A stretch of DNA of 64,000 nt from Geomonas edaphica (GCF_004917075.1 NZ_SSYB01000002.1:457766-521765), one strand, 5' to 3'. Counted from the first letter of the stretch, positions 52,799 to 62,800 are shown. The notes: generated by a model not told the origin, from the sequence alone. Made by a program: numbers and translations.

Positions 52799-53850
52799 AG
52801 ATAGTCGTCCTTGGGCTCTCCATCACCTCTTCCTGGGGAAACGGTCACGCCACCACCTACCGGGGCCTTTTGCGCGAGATGGATCGGCGCGGACACGAGA
52901 TCCTCTTCCTCGAGCGCGACGCGCGTTGGTACGAGGCGCACCGCGACCTCCCGGAGCCGCCATTTTGCAGGACGCTTCTCTACGGCTCACTGGACGAGCT
53001 TTTCTCCGAATACGGCCCGGAGATCTGCGATGCCGACTGCGTCATCGTCGGCTCCTACGTCTACCAGGGGATCGAGGTCGGGAAGTGGGTAAGCCGGCAC
53101 GCGCGGGGGATCAAGGCCTTCTACGACATAGACACCCCGGTGACCCTGGCCGCCCTTGCCAGGGGGGAGTGCCAGTACTTGAGCGAGGACCTGATTCCCT
53201 GCTACGACCTCTACCTCTCTTTCACCGGCGGCCCGACCCTCGACCATCTTGAGCGCCACTACGGCTCGCGTGCCGCGCGCCCCCTTTACTGTTCCGTCGA
53301 CCCACTGGTGCACTTCCCGATGCCGGTGACGCCGCGCTGGGATTTGGGCTACCTCGGCACCTACAGTGACGATCGGCAGCCCGGTCTGGAGCAGCTCCTT
53401 TTTCAGCCAGCCTTCCACTGGCGCAAGGGGCGTTTCGTGGTGGCAGGGGCGCAGTACCCCGCCTCGCTCAAGTGGCCTGAGAACACGCACCACATCGAGC
53501 ATCTTCCTCCGGAGTGTCACAGCGAGTTCTACAGCTCGCAGCGCTTCACGCTCAACCTGACCCGCAGACAGATGCTAGTCGCGGGCTATTCCCCGAGCGT
53601 GCGCCTCTTCGAGGCGGCCGCCTGCGCCGTTCCCGTTGTGTCGGACCGCTGGCCTGGCCTTGAAGAGTTCTTTACCCCGGGCGAAGAGATCCTCGTAGCC
53701 TCCAGCGCCGAGGAAATGCTCCGCTTCCTGCAGCGCTTCCCCGAGGAGGAGCGACGCGCCATCGGGGAGCGCGCCCGCGCCCGGGTACTCGGCCACCACT
53801 CAGCCGCCTGCCGGGCCGAAGAACTCGAGGAATACCTGACCGCGCTGTAG
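52795..53850 (+). CDS. CgeB-like glycosyltransferase (3 of 3)
   Basis: A 351-residue CgeB-like protein and paralog of the gene before it: KIVVLGLSITSSWGNGHATTYRGLLREMDRRGHEILFLE, AFYDIDTPVTLAALARG, LSFTGGPTLDHLE, LGYLGTYSDDRQP, and GYSPSVRLFEAAACAVPVVSDRWPGLEEFFTPGEEIL. AYKA-type Asp-Ile-Asp sites match the second gene's WDVD. Start overlaps the preceding gene as ATGA, behind GGGAGG. Substrate unknown. Confidence 0.85.
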   Translation: MKIVVLGLSITSSWGNGHATTYRGLLREMDRRGHEILFLERDARWYEAHRDLPEPPFCRTLLYGSLDELFSEYGPEICDADCVIVGSYVYQGIEVGKWVSRHARGIKAFYDIDTPVTLAALARGECQYLSEDLIPCYDLYLSFTGGPTLDHLERHYGSRAARPLYCSVDPLVHFPMPVTPRWDLGYLGTYSDDRQPGLEQLLFQPAFHWRKGRFVVAGAQYPASLKWPENTHHIEHLPPECHSEFYSSQRFTLNLTRRQMLVAGYSPSVRLFEAAACAVPVVSDRWPGLEEFFTPGEEILVASSAEEMLRFLQRFPEEERRAIGERARARVLGHHSAACRAEELEEYLTAL

Positions 53851-53883
53851 CGGCGAGGAAAACAATTCACGAAAGGTAGCCGC

Positions 53884-54663
53884 ATGACCCACGCCAAAGC
53901 AAGAACGCTGGAAGACGACATCAAGGAACTCTCCCCCTGGTTTCACAACCTGCACCTGCCGGACGGCACCGAGACCGCCCCGGACCACTTCCTGGGAGAC
54001 TTCCCTTCCTTCAAATGGCGCGAGATCGCCGAATGCATCCCCGAAGACCTGAATGGCTGGAGCGCGCTCGACATCGGCTGCAACGCAGGCTTTTACAGCT
54101 TCGAGCTCGCGCGTCGCGGGGCACGCGTCCTGGGGATCGACTGCGACGGGCACTACCTCGAACAGGCCGACTGGGCCGCCGAGCAGTACGGCCTGCGTGA
54201 CCGCGTCGAATTCCGGCAGATGCAGGTGTACGACCTGGCCCGCATCCATGGGAAGTTCGACCTCGTCCTCTTCATGGGGGTCTTCTACCACCTGCGCTAC
54301 CCGATGCTCGCCCTCGATATCGTGGCCCAGAAGACGGCGGGGATGCTCGTTTTCCAATCCATCACCATGCCCGGCCGCGAGGTGGCGGGGCAGCACGACT
54401 TCTGGATCAACGAACGCGACGCCCTCCTCGGACCGGGGTGGCCGAAGATGTCCTTCATCGAGGAGCGCTTCGCCGGCGATCCTACCAACTGGTGGATCGC
54501 GAACCACGCCGGTATCGAGGCGATGCTCCGTTCCGCGGGGATGCGCATCACCGGCCATCCTGGCGATGAAACCTACCTTTGCCAGCCCGATCCCATCCAT
54601 CCTTCCTGCATGACCACCTGGAACCGGGCGGAATATCTGTCGGCTACCAACGGCGTTGGGTGA
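53884..54663 (+). CDS. SAM-dependent methyltransferase (TIGR04290-like)
   Basis: A 259-residue class I methyltransferase. The SAM site is ALDIGCNAGFYSFELARRGA with GIDCD; the middle has VLFMGVFYHLRYPMLALDIV and the end NWWIANHAGIEAMLRSAGM. From memory it is like TIGR04290 methyltransferases, which I associate with clusters of CgeB glycosyltransferases; that naming should be checked. It could methylate a sugar hydroxyl or a carrier of the glycan. GAAAGG lies 6 bases before the ATG. It is the last gene of the cluster. Confidence 0.78.
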   Translation: MTHAKARTLEDDIKELSPWFHNLHLPDGTETAPDHFLGDFPSFKWREIAECIPEDLNGWSALDIGCNAGFYSFELARRGARVLGIDCDGHYLEQADWAAEQYGLRDRVEFRQMQVYDLARIHGKFDLVLFMGVFYHLRYPMLALDIVAQKTAGMLVFQSITMPGREVAGQHDFWINERDALLGPGWPKMSFIEERFAGDPTNWWIANHAGIEAMLRSAGMRITGHPGDETYLCQPDPIHPSCMTTWNRAEYLSATNGVG

Positions 54664-54839
54664 GGCGTCTGGAGGGACAGAGATGGGAAGGTGGAGCACT
54701 GCAGCATTCACCGGCTTCCCCCCTCCCGGCCTCCCCCCTCCTGTGGGAGGAGCAGGTTCACACCGGCATCAGGCCTCTTTTGTGGCGCGTCCCCAACTTT
54801 AAAAATGTATACGCCTCCTCCCGTTTCCTTTTCTTGTTT

Positions 54840-54865
54840 ACGCTATGTCGTTTGTGATATAACGT
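54840..54865. promoter_or_regulatory. Putative ModE box upstream of modE
   Basis: ACGCTATGT, 8 bases, ATATAACGT: an imperfect inverted repeat like the ModE half-site CGCTATAT known from Geobacter and E. coli. It is ~135 bases before the modE start. Confidence 0.6.
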
Positions 54866-55001
54866 CTGCCTTCCTTGTTTTGTAAAACTCAGTCATAGAT
54901 AAGCTTTACACAGTGGTCTCATGGCATATAATGTCTAAGCTTCCAGCGCAGACAGTGTAATGGACCTGTCTCTGCCATAGGAAGAACGACGAGGTGCTAT
55001 T

Positions 55002-55814
55002 TTGAGTCATGGTGCAAAACGCGGCATTGAGCTCGAGGGGGCTCTCTGGTTCCACAAGGACGACCAGAAGTTCCTTGGGCTCGACCGGATCAAGCTGCTT
55101 GAGAAAATAGATGAGCTAGGCTCCATCACCAAGGCGGCGAAGGCGGCGGGGATCAGCTACAAGAACGCCTGGGATCTCGTCAACATGATCAACAACCTTG
55201 CCGAGAAACCGCTTGTGGAGCGGGTGACCGGCGGCAGGGGGGGCGGTGGGACGACCCTCACCCCATACGGCAAAGATGTGGTGAAGCAGTACGGCGTGCT
55301 CCAGGAAGAGCACCGTAAATTCCTGGAGAATCTCGAGGGGAGGCTGGGCGACACTGCAAGCCTGTACCAGCTCCTGAGGAGGATTTCCATGAAAGTAAGC
55401 GCTCGCAACGTTTTGTCCGGAATCATCACTAGTATCACCCGGGGGCCGGTTAACGCCGAGGTCATCCTCACCCTCACCGGCGGGGCCCCGCTTGTCGCCG
55501 TCATCACCAACGGCGCCGTCGACAACCTTGCCCTCAGGGAAGGTGGCTCCGCCTACGCCATCATCAAGGCGAGCTCGGTCATGGTCGGCACCGACCTGCA
55601 CGACGCGAAGATCAGCGCCCGCAACGTCATGTGCGGTACCGTCGTCAAGGTCATCGAGGGAGCGGTCTCCACGGAAATCGACGTCGAGGTGGGGGGCGGC
55701 AACACGATAAGCGCCGTGATCACGCACGAAAGCGGGACCACCCTGGGCCTCAAGGTCGGCGGACACGCCTGCACCCTCTTCAAGGCCTCGAGCGTCATCC
55801 TCGGCGTAAGCTGA
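55002..55814 (+). CDS. modE: ModE-type molybdate/tungstate-responsive regulator
   Basis: A 270-residue regulator with an N-terminal LysR-like winged HTH (about 25-115, GSITKAAKAAGISYKNAWDLVN) and two tandem MOP domains at about 131-198 and 201-268 (MKVSARNVLSGIITSITRGPVNAEV; KISARNVMCGTVVKVIEGAVSTEI), which bind molybdate or tungstate as dimers. It probably represses uptake genes when oxyanion is plentiful. The start is TTG behind GACGAGGTG. Two ModE-like boxes flank the gene. The adjacent tup genes argue for tungstate control. Confidence 0.92.
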   Translation: MSHGAKRGIELEGALWFHKDDQKFLGLDRIKLLEKIDELGSITKAAKAAGISYKNAWDLVNMINNLAEKPLVERVTGGRGGGGTTLTPYGKDVVKQYGVLQEEHRKFLENLEGRLGDTASLYQLLRRISMKVSARNVLSGIITSITRGPVNAEVILTLTGGAPLVAVITNGAVDNLALREGGSAYAIIKASSVMVGTDLHDAKISARNVMCGTVVKVIEGAVSTEIDVEVGGGNTISAVITHESGTTLGLKVGGHACTLFKASSVILGVS

Positions 55815-55824
55815 AACCAGTAAG

Positions 55825-55849
55825 GGGACGAGACACACCGTCCCTTTTT
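55825..55849 (+). terminator. Weak hairpin terminator after modE
   Basis: GGGACG-AGACACAC-CGTCCC followed by five T. Confidence 0.6.
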
Positions 55850-55858
55850 CCACGCGTG

Positions 55859-55885
55859 TCGCTATATCGGGAGCACTATCACGAT
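55859..55885. promoter_or_regulatory. Putative ModE box upstream of tupA
   Basis: TCGCTATAT, 8 bases, CTATCACGAT: half-sites match in most positions, 44 bases before the tupA start. Confidence 0.65.
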
Positions 55886-55928
55886 TCCCGGTACAAAGAA
55901 AAAAAACACTAAAAAAGGAGTTGCCTGC

Positions 55929-56795
55929 ATGAATCGAATCCTAAGAATGCTTCCCCTGTTCGTCGCCCTGTTCCTCCTGAGCGCGGTCGCCTCGGTCTCA
56001 ACCGGGTGGGCCGCCGAGCAGAAAAACCTCATCCTCGCCACCACCACCTCCACCCAGGACTCCGGTCTTCTCGACGTGCTGATCCCGCTCTTCGAGAAGC
56101 AGACCGGCTACTTCGTGAAGACCATCTCGGTCGGTTCCGGCCAGGCCATGAAGATGGGAGAGAAGGGTGAGGCGGACGTGCTCCTCGTGCACTCCCCGGA
56201 GGCGGAGAAGAAGTTCATGGAAGGTGGCTTCGGCCAGAACAGAAAGCTCGTCATGCACAACGACTTCATCATCCTCGGACCTGCCAACGATCCCGCTAAG
56301 GTTCGCGGCACGAAGACCGCTGCCGAGGCGCTGAAGACCATCGCGAAGACCGGCTCCCTCTGGCTCTCCAGGGGCGACAACTCCGGGACCCACGCCAAGG
56401 AAAAGGGGCTTTTGAAGGCCGCCGGCATCACCCCCGAAGGGCAGAAGTGGTTCCAGCAGACCGGTCTCGGCATGGGTGAGACTCTGAACGTCGCCGCCGA
56501 GAAGAAGGGGTATCTCCTTTCCGACCGCGGTACCTACCTCGCCCTCAACAAGAAGGCGCATCTCGGCCTGCAGATCATGGTGGAAGGCGAGCCGAAGCTC
56601 CTCAACGTCTACCACGTCATCGAGGTGAACCCAGCCAAGTGGCCCAAGGTGAACAACGCCGGCGCCAAGGCGTTCGCCGACTTCATGGTATCCAAGAAGG
56701 TCCAGGGGATCATCGCCACCTTCGGCAAGAAGGAGTTCGGCGCTCCGCTCTTCTTCCCGGATGCCGGCAAAGACCCGAAAACCCTGGGCCTGTAA
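55929..56795 (+). CDS. tupA: Tungstate-binding protein TupA
   Basis: A 288-residue periplasmic binding protein: signal peptide (MNRILRMLPLFVALFLLSAVASVSTGWAA, cut near A/E), then the oxyanion-binding start LATTTSTQDSGLLDVLIP, a hallmark of TupA over ModA. SRGDNSGTHAKE and YLLSDRGTYLAL are also conserved. It captures tungstate, possibly also molybdate, with very high affinity. AAAAAAGGAG lies before the ATG. Tungsten is used by aldehyde oxidoreductases and benzoyl-CoA reductases in Geobacter relatives. Confidence 0.93.
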   Translation: MNRILRMLPLFVALFLLSAVASVSTGWAAEQKNLILATTTSTQDSGLLDVLIPLFEKQTGYFVKTISVGSGQAMKMGEKGEADVLLVHSPEAEKKFMEGGFGQNRKLVMHNDFIILGPANDPAKVRGTKTAAEALKTIAKTGSLWLSRGDNSGTHAKEKGLLKAAGITPEGQKWFQQTGLGMGETLNVAAEKKGYLLSDRGTYLALNKKAHLGLQIMVEGEPKLLNVYHVIEVNPAKWPKVNNAGAKAFADFMVSKKVQGIIATFGKKEFGAPLFFPDAGKDPKTLGL

Positions 56796-56798
56796 TTA

Positions 56799-57497
56799 AT
56801 GGACGTAATCCTCGAAGGGATCTTAAAGGCCGCCCAGCTCCTCGCCTCGCTCGACAGCGAGGTGCTGGGCATCGCCTTGCTGTCGCTCAAGGTCTCCGGG
56901 CTCGCCACGCTCTTCTCTCTTGTCATAGGCATCTCGGTGGGGACACTGGTCGCCCTGACCAGCTTCCCCGGCAAGAAGATCCTGGTGAGCGTGGTAAACA
57001 CCGGGATGGGCCTGCCGCCGGTGGTGGTGGGCCTTTTCGTCTCCATCATGCTCTGGAGAAACGGCCCCCTGGGCTACCTGGAACTCCTCTACACCCCGAC
57101 CGCCATCGTCATCGCGCAGACCGTCATCGCCACCCCCATCGTCATGGGGATCACCATCGGCGCCATGCAAAACCTCCCGGCGAATCTGAGACTGCAGATC
57201 CTGGCCCTTGGCGCCACCAGAAGGCAGATGGTCATGATGCTGGTCCGGGAGGCGAGGCTGCCGCTCATGGCCGGTGTCATGGCCGGTTTCGGCGGGGTCA
57301 TCTCAGAGGTGGGCGCCTCCATCATGGTCGGCGGCAACGTGCGCGGCTACACCCGCGTCCTCACCACGGCGACGGTGATGGAGACCGGGCGTGGCAATTT
57401 CGACATCGCCATTGCCCTGTCGGTGATCCTTCTGCTATTCTGCTTCGCGGTCAACTACATCCTTACCTACATCCAGCAGCGAGAAAGACCTAGATGA
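56799..57497 (+). CDS. tupB: Tungstate ABC transporter permease TupB
   Basis: A 232-residue membrane permease with five or six TMs. The EAA-type coupling loop is in ILALGATRRQMVMMLVREARLPLMAGVMAGFGG. It starts 4 bases after tupA ends and overlaps tupC by 4 bp, typical of the operon. It moves tungstate through the membrane with TupC energy. Confidence 0.93.
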   Translation: MDVILEGILKAAQLLASLDSEVLGIALLSLKVSGLATLFSLVIGISVGTLVALTSFPGKKILVSVVNTGMGLPPVVVGLFVSIMLWRNGPLGYLELLYTPTAIVIAQTVIATPIVMGITIGAMQNLPANLRLQILALGATRRQMVMMLVREARLPLMAGVMAGFGGVISEVGASIMVGGNVRGYTRVLTTATVMETGRGNFDIAIALSVILLLFCFAVNYILTYIQQRERPR

Positions 57498-58594
57498 CAC
57501 AGCAACAAAACGTGCTTGACCTGAAAGGGCTGAGGGTGGATCGAGGCGGCGTGCCGGTGCTCGATATACCCTCTTTTTCTTTGTCGGAAAACGAATTCAT
57601 CTCACTGATCGGACCCAACGGTGCGGGGAAGTCTACGCTGCTTCTCTCCCTTTTGGGACTCATCAAGCGCAGCAGCGGCACCGTCTCCTACCGGGGGCGT
57701 GAGATAGTGAATTCCGCCGACTGGCTCAAGGTGCGCCGCAGCATCGCCATGGTGCTGCAGGAACCGCTTCTCTTCGACGCCACCGTGTTCGATAACGTGG
57801 CGAGCGGGCTGAAGATCAGGGGGATGGGGCGCGGTGAGATCAAGAGCCGGGTCACGTCCTACCTGGAGCGCTTCCGGCTTGTCGATATGGCGCAGCGCTC
57901 GGCTAGAAAGCTCTCCGGCGGCGAGGCGCGCCGCGTGAGTCTCGCCCGCGCCTTTGCCGTGGAACCCGAGGTGATCCTCTTCGACGAGCCTTTCGCCAAC
58001 CTCGATCCCCCGACGAGACAGGCGCTCACCGAGGACATGGACGAGGTCATCCGCGACCGCGGCATCGCCGCCATCCTCGTCACCCACGATCAGTCCGAGG
58101 CGCTCAGGATGTCGCAGCGCATTGTGGTGATGAACGGCGGCCGCATCGTTCAGGAGGGGCCACCCGCCGGGGTGATGAACCACCCGGTGAACGAGTTCGT
58201 CGCCAACTTCGTCGGTATGGAGACCATCCTCGAAGGAGAGGTGGTCGGCAACCGGTTCCAGCAGATGACGGTCAAGGTCGCGGGAAGCGAGATCGACACG
58301 GTGGGGGAAGCGCAGCCCGGTGCGCTCGTCTACTGCTGCATCCGCCCCGAGAACGTTACCGTGAGCACCACCACTGCCGGGAAGAAAAGCAGCGCCCGCA
58401 ACCATTTCGGCGGGCGCGTTGCCGGCATCGCCTCCATGGGGCCCTTCCTCAAGCTGCGTCTTGACTGCGGTTTTCCGCTCACCGCCTACGTCACCCGCGA
58501 ATCATTCGCGGAGCTTGCCCTGTTCGAGGGGAAAGAGATCTTCGCCTCCTTCAAGGCCACCTCGGTGCACGTAATCGGCAGACGCGCGGCGTAA
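57494..58594 (+). CDS. tupC: Tungstate ABC transporter ATPase TupC
   Basis: A 366-residue ABC ATPase: Walker A GPNGAGKST, Q-loop VLQEPLLFD, signature LSGGEARRVSLARA, Walker B VILFDEPFANLD, switch His in VTHDQ. The C-terminal ~110 residues (from about 255) form a TOBE/MOP-like domain, often used for regulation by the oxyanion. Length fits TupC/ModC with the extra domain. It ends the operon. Confidence 0.93.
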   Translation: MTQQQNVLDLKGLRVDRGGVPVLDIPSFSLSENEFISLIGPNGAGKSTLLLSLLGLIKRSSGTVSYRGREIVNSADWLKVRRSIAMVLQEPLLFDATVFDNVASGLKIRGMGRGEIKSRVTSYLERFRLVDMAQRSARKLSGGEARRVSLARAFAVEPEVILFDEPFANLDPPTRQALTEDMDEVIRDRGIAAILVTHDQSEALRMSQRIVVMNGGRIVQEGPPAGVMNHPVNEFVANFVGMETILEGEVVGNRFQQMTVKVAGSEIDTVGEAQPGALVYCCIRPENVTVSTTTAGKKSSARNHFGGRVAGIASMGPFLKLRLDCGFPLTAYVTRESFAELALFEGKEIFASFKATSVHVIGRRAA

Positions 58595-58661
58595 TACCCT
58601 TTTCAAAAGCAGGCTTCCGCTATATAGTCCTGCACTGACTACACCTGAGGGAGGAAAGGCT

Positions 58662-59003
58662 ATGAAAGCACACGTTGGTTTTCTTGCGGCCCTTTGCGTG
58701 ACCCTGGCAGCGTTTGACTGTGCATCAGCCGCCGAATCCGAGAGCATGCGGTGCAAGGGTGGGATCGTCTCCATCGGCAATTCAGCAGGCGAGGTGGTGG
58801 CAAAATGCGGGGAGCCCGCCACAGCGACGCAGAGCTCCAGGAAGTTGGTGGAAAAGGGGACTTACGGGACCAAGACCGCGACCGTCACAACCATCGTCGT
58901 GGACAACTGGATCTTCAACTTCGGCCCCAATGAATTCCAGTACCAGCTCGAGCTTCAGGACGGCCGCGTTTGCCGGATCCAGAGCCTCGACTACGGGTAC
59001 TAG
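58662..59003 (+). CDS. DUF2845 domain secreted protein
   Basis: A 113-residue protein with a signal peptide (about 1-23, ending ASA) and a DUF2845 domain: MRCKGGIVSIGNSAGEVVAKCGEP, then a C-terminal beta-rich part (WIFNFGPNEFQYQLELQDGRVCRIQS). Three conserved Cys (RCKG, AKCG, RVCR). Function unknown; this family resembles small periplasmic SmpA/OmlA-like folds. GGGAGGAAAGGCT precedes the ATG. Confidence 0.85.
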   Translation: MKAHVGFLAALCVTLAAFDCASAAESESMRCKGGIVSIGNSAGEVVAKCGEPATATQSSRKLVEKGTYGTKTATVTTIVVDNWIFNFGPNEFQYQLELQDGRVCRIQSLDYGY

Positions 59004-59029
59004 GACGGGCCACATCAGCAGGAGAAACA

Positions 59030-59593
59030 ATGGATTGGATCAGCATCATGGGGATCGCCGTGGCCCTCGCCATGGACGCCTTCGCCGTCGCCCTCGCTGC
59101 GGGCGCGGTCCTAAACCCCATCACCGGGCGGCACCTCTTCCGCCTGGGCTTTCACTTCGGCCTTTTCCAGGCCATCATGCCTATCGCGGGGTGGCTTTTG
59201 GGACTCACGGTCCAGAAATGGATCACCTCCTATGACCACTGGATCGCCTTCGGCCTGCTTGCCTACGTGGGCGGAAGGATGATCGTCGAGGCCTTCGATG
59301 ACGAAGAGGATGGGGACCCTTCCGATCCGACCCGCGGACTCACCATGGTGATGCTTTCGATAGCCACCAGCATCGACGCCTTCGCGGTCGGTCTTTCCCT
59401 CGCCATGCTGGGCGTAAGCGTCTGGGTTCCCTCCGTGGTCATAGGCCTCGTCGCCGGCGTCCTCACGGTAACCGGCATGCTCCTTGGGCGAAAGCTGGGC
59501 GACAATTGGGGAAAGAGGGTGGAGGTTTGCGGCGGGGTGGTCCTCTGTCTCATCGGACTCAAGATCCTTCTTGAGCACACGCTGCTGAAATAG
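59030..59593 (+). CDS. mntP: Manganese efflux pump MntP
   Basis: A 187-residue six-TM protein of the MntP family with the paired Asp motifs AMDAFAVALAAG (TM1) and ATSIDAFAVGLSLAML (TM4). It exports Mn2+ from the cytoplasm. CAGGAGAAAC lies before the ATG. It lies 26 bases after the DUF2845 gene. No yybP-ykoY manganese riboswitch is visible upstream because that gap is too short. Confidence 0.92.
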   Translation: MDWISIMGIAVALAMDAFAVALAAGAVLNPITGRHLFRLGFHFGLFQAIMPIAGWLLGLTVQKWITSYDHWIAFGLLAYVGGRMIVEAFDDEEDGDPSDPTRGLTMVMLSIATSIDAFAVGLSLAMLGVSVWVPSVVIGLVAGVLTVTGMLLGRKLGDNWGKRVEVCGGVVLCLIGLKILLEHTLLK

Positions 59594-59814
59594 AGTCAAT
59601 ATAAACGCCCCCCCGTCTGCGTCGCGCTCTGCGATCAGTACAAGCAGTAACGGTTCCGCCATTATCGACTAAAGTCACCGGGGCGTTTGTCGATACGCTT
59701 TCATGTGGATTTTTGAAAGGCAGAATGCGCTTTCGCCCGTCCCTTCACTCGACCTGATCCAGTGGCCACCGTTTTCAGCCATGTCCAAGCAAGAGCCTAT
59801 CGAAGGATGCTGGC

Positions 59815-62800
59815 ATGTCACTGAGAACCTTCCTCACCCGGCTGATATTGATCTGCGTGCTGCCCCTCGTGCTGCTCGCGGCGTATCTTGCCGCCGACAA
59901 CGTCAGCGCCCTCAAAACGCAATACCAGCTCCAGGCCCAAACCCTGACGCGCAACGTCACCATCGCTCTTGACAGGCAGGTGGAGTCGCTGGTGTCGGGG
60001 CTGCAGGTCCTTGCCGCTTCTTCCTCGGTCGGCGACCCGGCCCGTCTCGGCGAGCTGTACCAGGAGGCGCAGCTCTTCCGTCGCACCTTCGACAGTCACG
60101 TCCTTTTATCCGACCTCTCAAAACAGATGATCCTCAACACGCGCGTTCCCCTGGGGATGCCGCTGCCTCATCTACCGGTGGTGCGGGGGCGTTCTGCATT
60201 CAGCGTTGTCACGACGACCGGGAGGCCAGCGGTGAGCGACCTCTTCTTCGGTCCCGTCGCCAAGACCCCGCTTGTATCGATCGCCGTGCCGGTGGTCCGC
60301 GACGGGCGCACCACGCACGTCCTTCTCTGCCTTACCGAAGCGAGCAAATTCCAGCACCGCCTCGACGAGCTGGTCATCCCTGCGGACTGGTCGGTCTCCG
60401 TCTTGGACAGTAACAACGCCGTGATCGCCAGCCGCTCCCCGAAAGGGGAGCACCCGAAACGGGCGCAGGGCTCTTTGGGGCGTTTCATAGGCGGGTCGAC
60501 ACTGGCACCATGGTCCGTGGTGGTCGAGGTGCCGGAAAGGACCTACGGGGCTCCCATGCAAGGCGCCGTTCTCGCCATGTTGGCCGCAATCGCGGCGGCA
60601 ACCTTCGTGAGTGTGGCCGGTGCCATGCTCGCAGGCCGACGTCTTGCGCGCTCGGTGGAGGCGCTTGCTCATACGCCGCAAGCAGTTCCCGAAACGGGCG
60701 CTCCCATCGCCGAGATCGAGAAGGTGCGGGGGATGCTTCTCTCCGCGGCGGCCGCCCGCGAGGAGGCCGAGGCGACGCTTCGGGAAAGCGAGGAGCGTCT
60801 GCGCCTTCTAGGCGACAACCTGCCGGAAAGTTACGTGTACCAGTACCTTCACGAGGCGGATGGCCGCACCCGCTTCGTCTACCTGAGCGCCGGATTGGAG
60901 CGGGTGCACGGCGTCACCAGGGAGGCCGTGCTTGCGGACGCCTGGGCGCTGCACCGGCAGATCGACCCTGGGCAACTGCCTGAACTTGCCAGGCAGGAAA
61001 AGGCCAGTGGCGATGCGTTGTCCGATTTCAAGATGGAGCTGCGCATGCGGCGCGCCGACGGGGAGTGGCGCTGGCTGCAGCTGCGCTCCCGCCCGAGGGA
61101 GAGGTCTGACGGGGTCGTCGTCTGGGACGGCGTCGCCACCGACATCACCGAGCCCAAGCTGGTAGAGGCTCGCGTCGAGCATCTGAACCGGGTGCTGCGT
61201 GCGGTGCGCATGGTAGACCAGCTCATCGTGAGGGAGCAGGACCCGCTGCGTCTGATCGAGGGGGTGTGCCAGCTTCTCGTCGAGCACCGCGGTTACGGCA
61301 GCGCCCTCATCGTGCTCACCGACCGGGCAGGAGGCGTTCTCCATGTGGCGCAGTCTGGCGCCGGCGACCCCTTCCCGGGAGTGGCCGAGATGCTGGAGCG
61401 GGAAGGCATCCCGTCGTGCTGCCGCAAGGAGATCGGCCGGACCGGAGTGTTCAGCATCACGGAGGGGGGGCACATCTGTGTTGATTGTCCTCTTTCCAAG
61501 GGGCTGAGGGAGCAAAGGACCATGTGCATTGTCTTGCGTTACGAACAGGACCTGCACGGGCTGATGGTGGTCTCCCTGAACGGCCACGAGGGGGGCGACA
61601 GCGAGGAGACCGAGCTTTTCGCGGGGCTTGCCGGAGACGTGGCCTTCGCCATCCACAACATCGAACAAGGGCGGGAGAGGGTCCGCATGCAGGACGAGCG
61701 CGACCGGTTCGAGACGGAGCTGCGCCAGGCACAGAAGATGGAGGCGATCGGCCAGCTTGCCGGAGGCATCGCCCACGACTTCAACAACATGCTGAGCGTG
61801 ATCGTCGGTTTCACCCAGCTCGCCATGGTCGATCTCGATGCGGAGGACCCCCAGTACCGCAACCTGGAGCAGGTCAGAAAGGCGGGAGAACGCTCGGCTG
61901 AACTGACGAGGCAACTGCTTGCCTTCTCGCGCAAGCAGGCCGCGGCGCCACGGGTAGTGGATCTCAACGAGCTGATCGCGGAGCAGCGCAAGATGCTCTC
62001 GCGGCTCATCGGGGAGGACCTGGAGGTGGAGTTTCAAGCAGCGGAGGCGCTGTGGAACATCAGGATCGACCCTTCCCAGGCGCACCAGATCCTCACCAAC
62101 CTGGCGGTGAACGCGCGGGACGCCGTGCAGGGGGTGGGAAAGGTGACCATAGCCACCGCAAACGTCAACTTGGACCCGGACGAGAGCATGCATCTGCAAC
62201 TCGCGCCCGGCGAATATGTTCTGCTCGCATTCAGCGACACCGGCACCGGTATGGACCTGCCGACCCAGGAGCGGATTTTCGAGCCGTTCTTCACTACAAA
62301 GAAGGAAGGGAAGGGGACCGGGCTTGGACTCTCAACGGTGTACGGCATAGTGCGGCAAAATGCCGGCGCGATCCAGGTGGAGAGCGCCCCTGGCGCCGGC
62401 ACCACGTTCCGCATCTACTTCCCCCGCACCGTGGAGGAGGCGGCAAAGGCGCAGGAAAACAGTCACGAGACGCAAGCCGCCGGCACCGAGACGGTGCTGG
62501 TCGTCGAGGACGAGGAGCAGGTCTTGAACCTCACCCGCGTCATGCTCGAACAGGCGGGGTATCACGTTCTGCCGGCGCGCGGAGGGGCCGATGCCCTGGC
62601 CACGTGCGAGAGCTACCAGGGCGAAATCCATCTACTTTTGACCGACGTGGTCATGCCGATGTTGAACGGCAAGGAGTTGCAAGATCAGGTGCTGAGGGTC
62701 AGGCCCGGCGTGAAAACCCTGTTCATGTCGGGATACGGTGAGGAGATCATTTCCCATCGCGGCATCTTGGATCGCGGTACCGCGCTCCTCTCCAAGCCTT

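Noticed and set aside
59004-59029. yybP-ykoY manganese riboswitch for mntP
   Set aside because: Only 26 bases separate the genes, too short for the aptamer, and no motif is seen further upstream.
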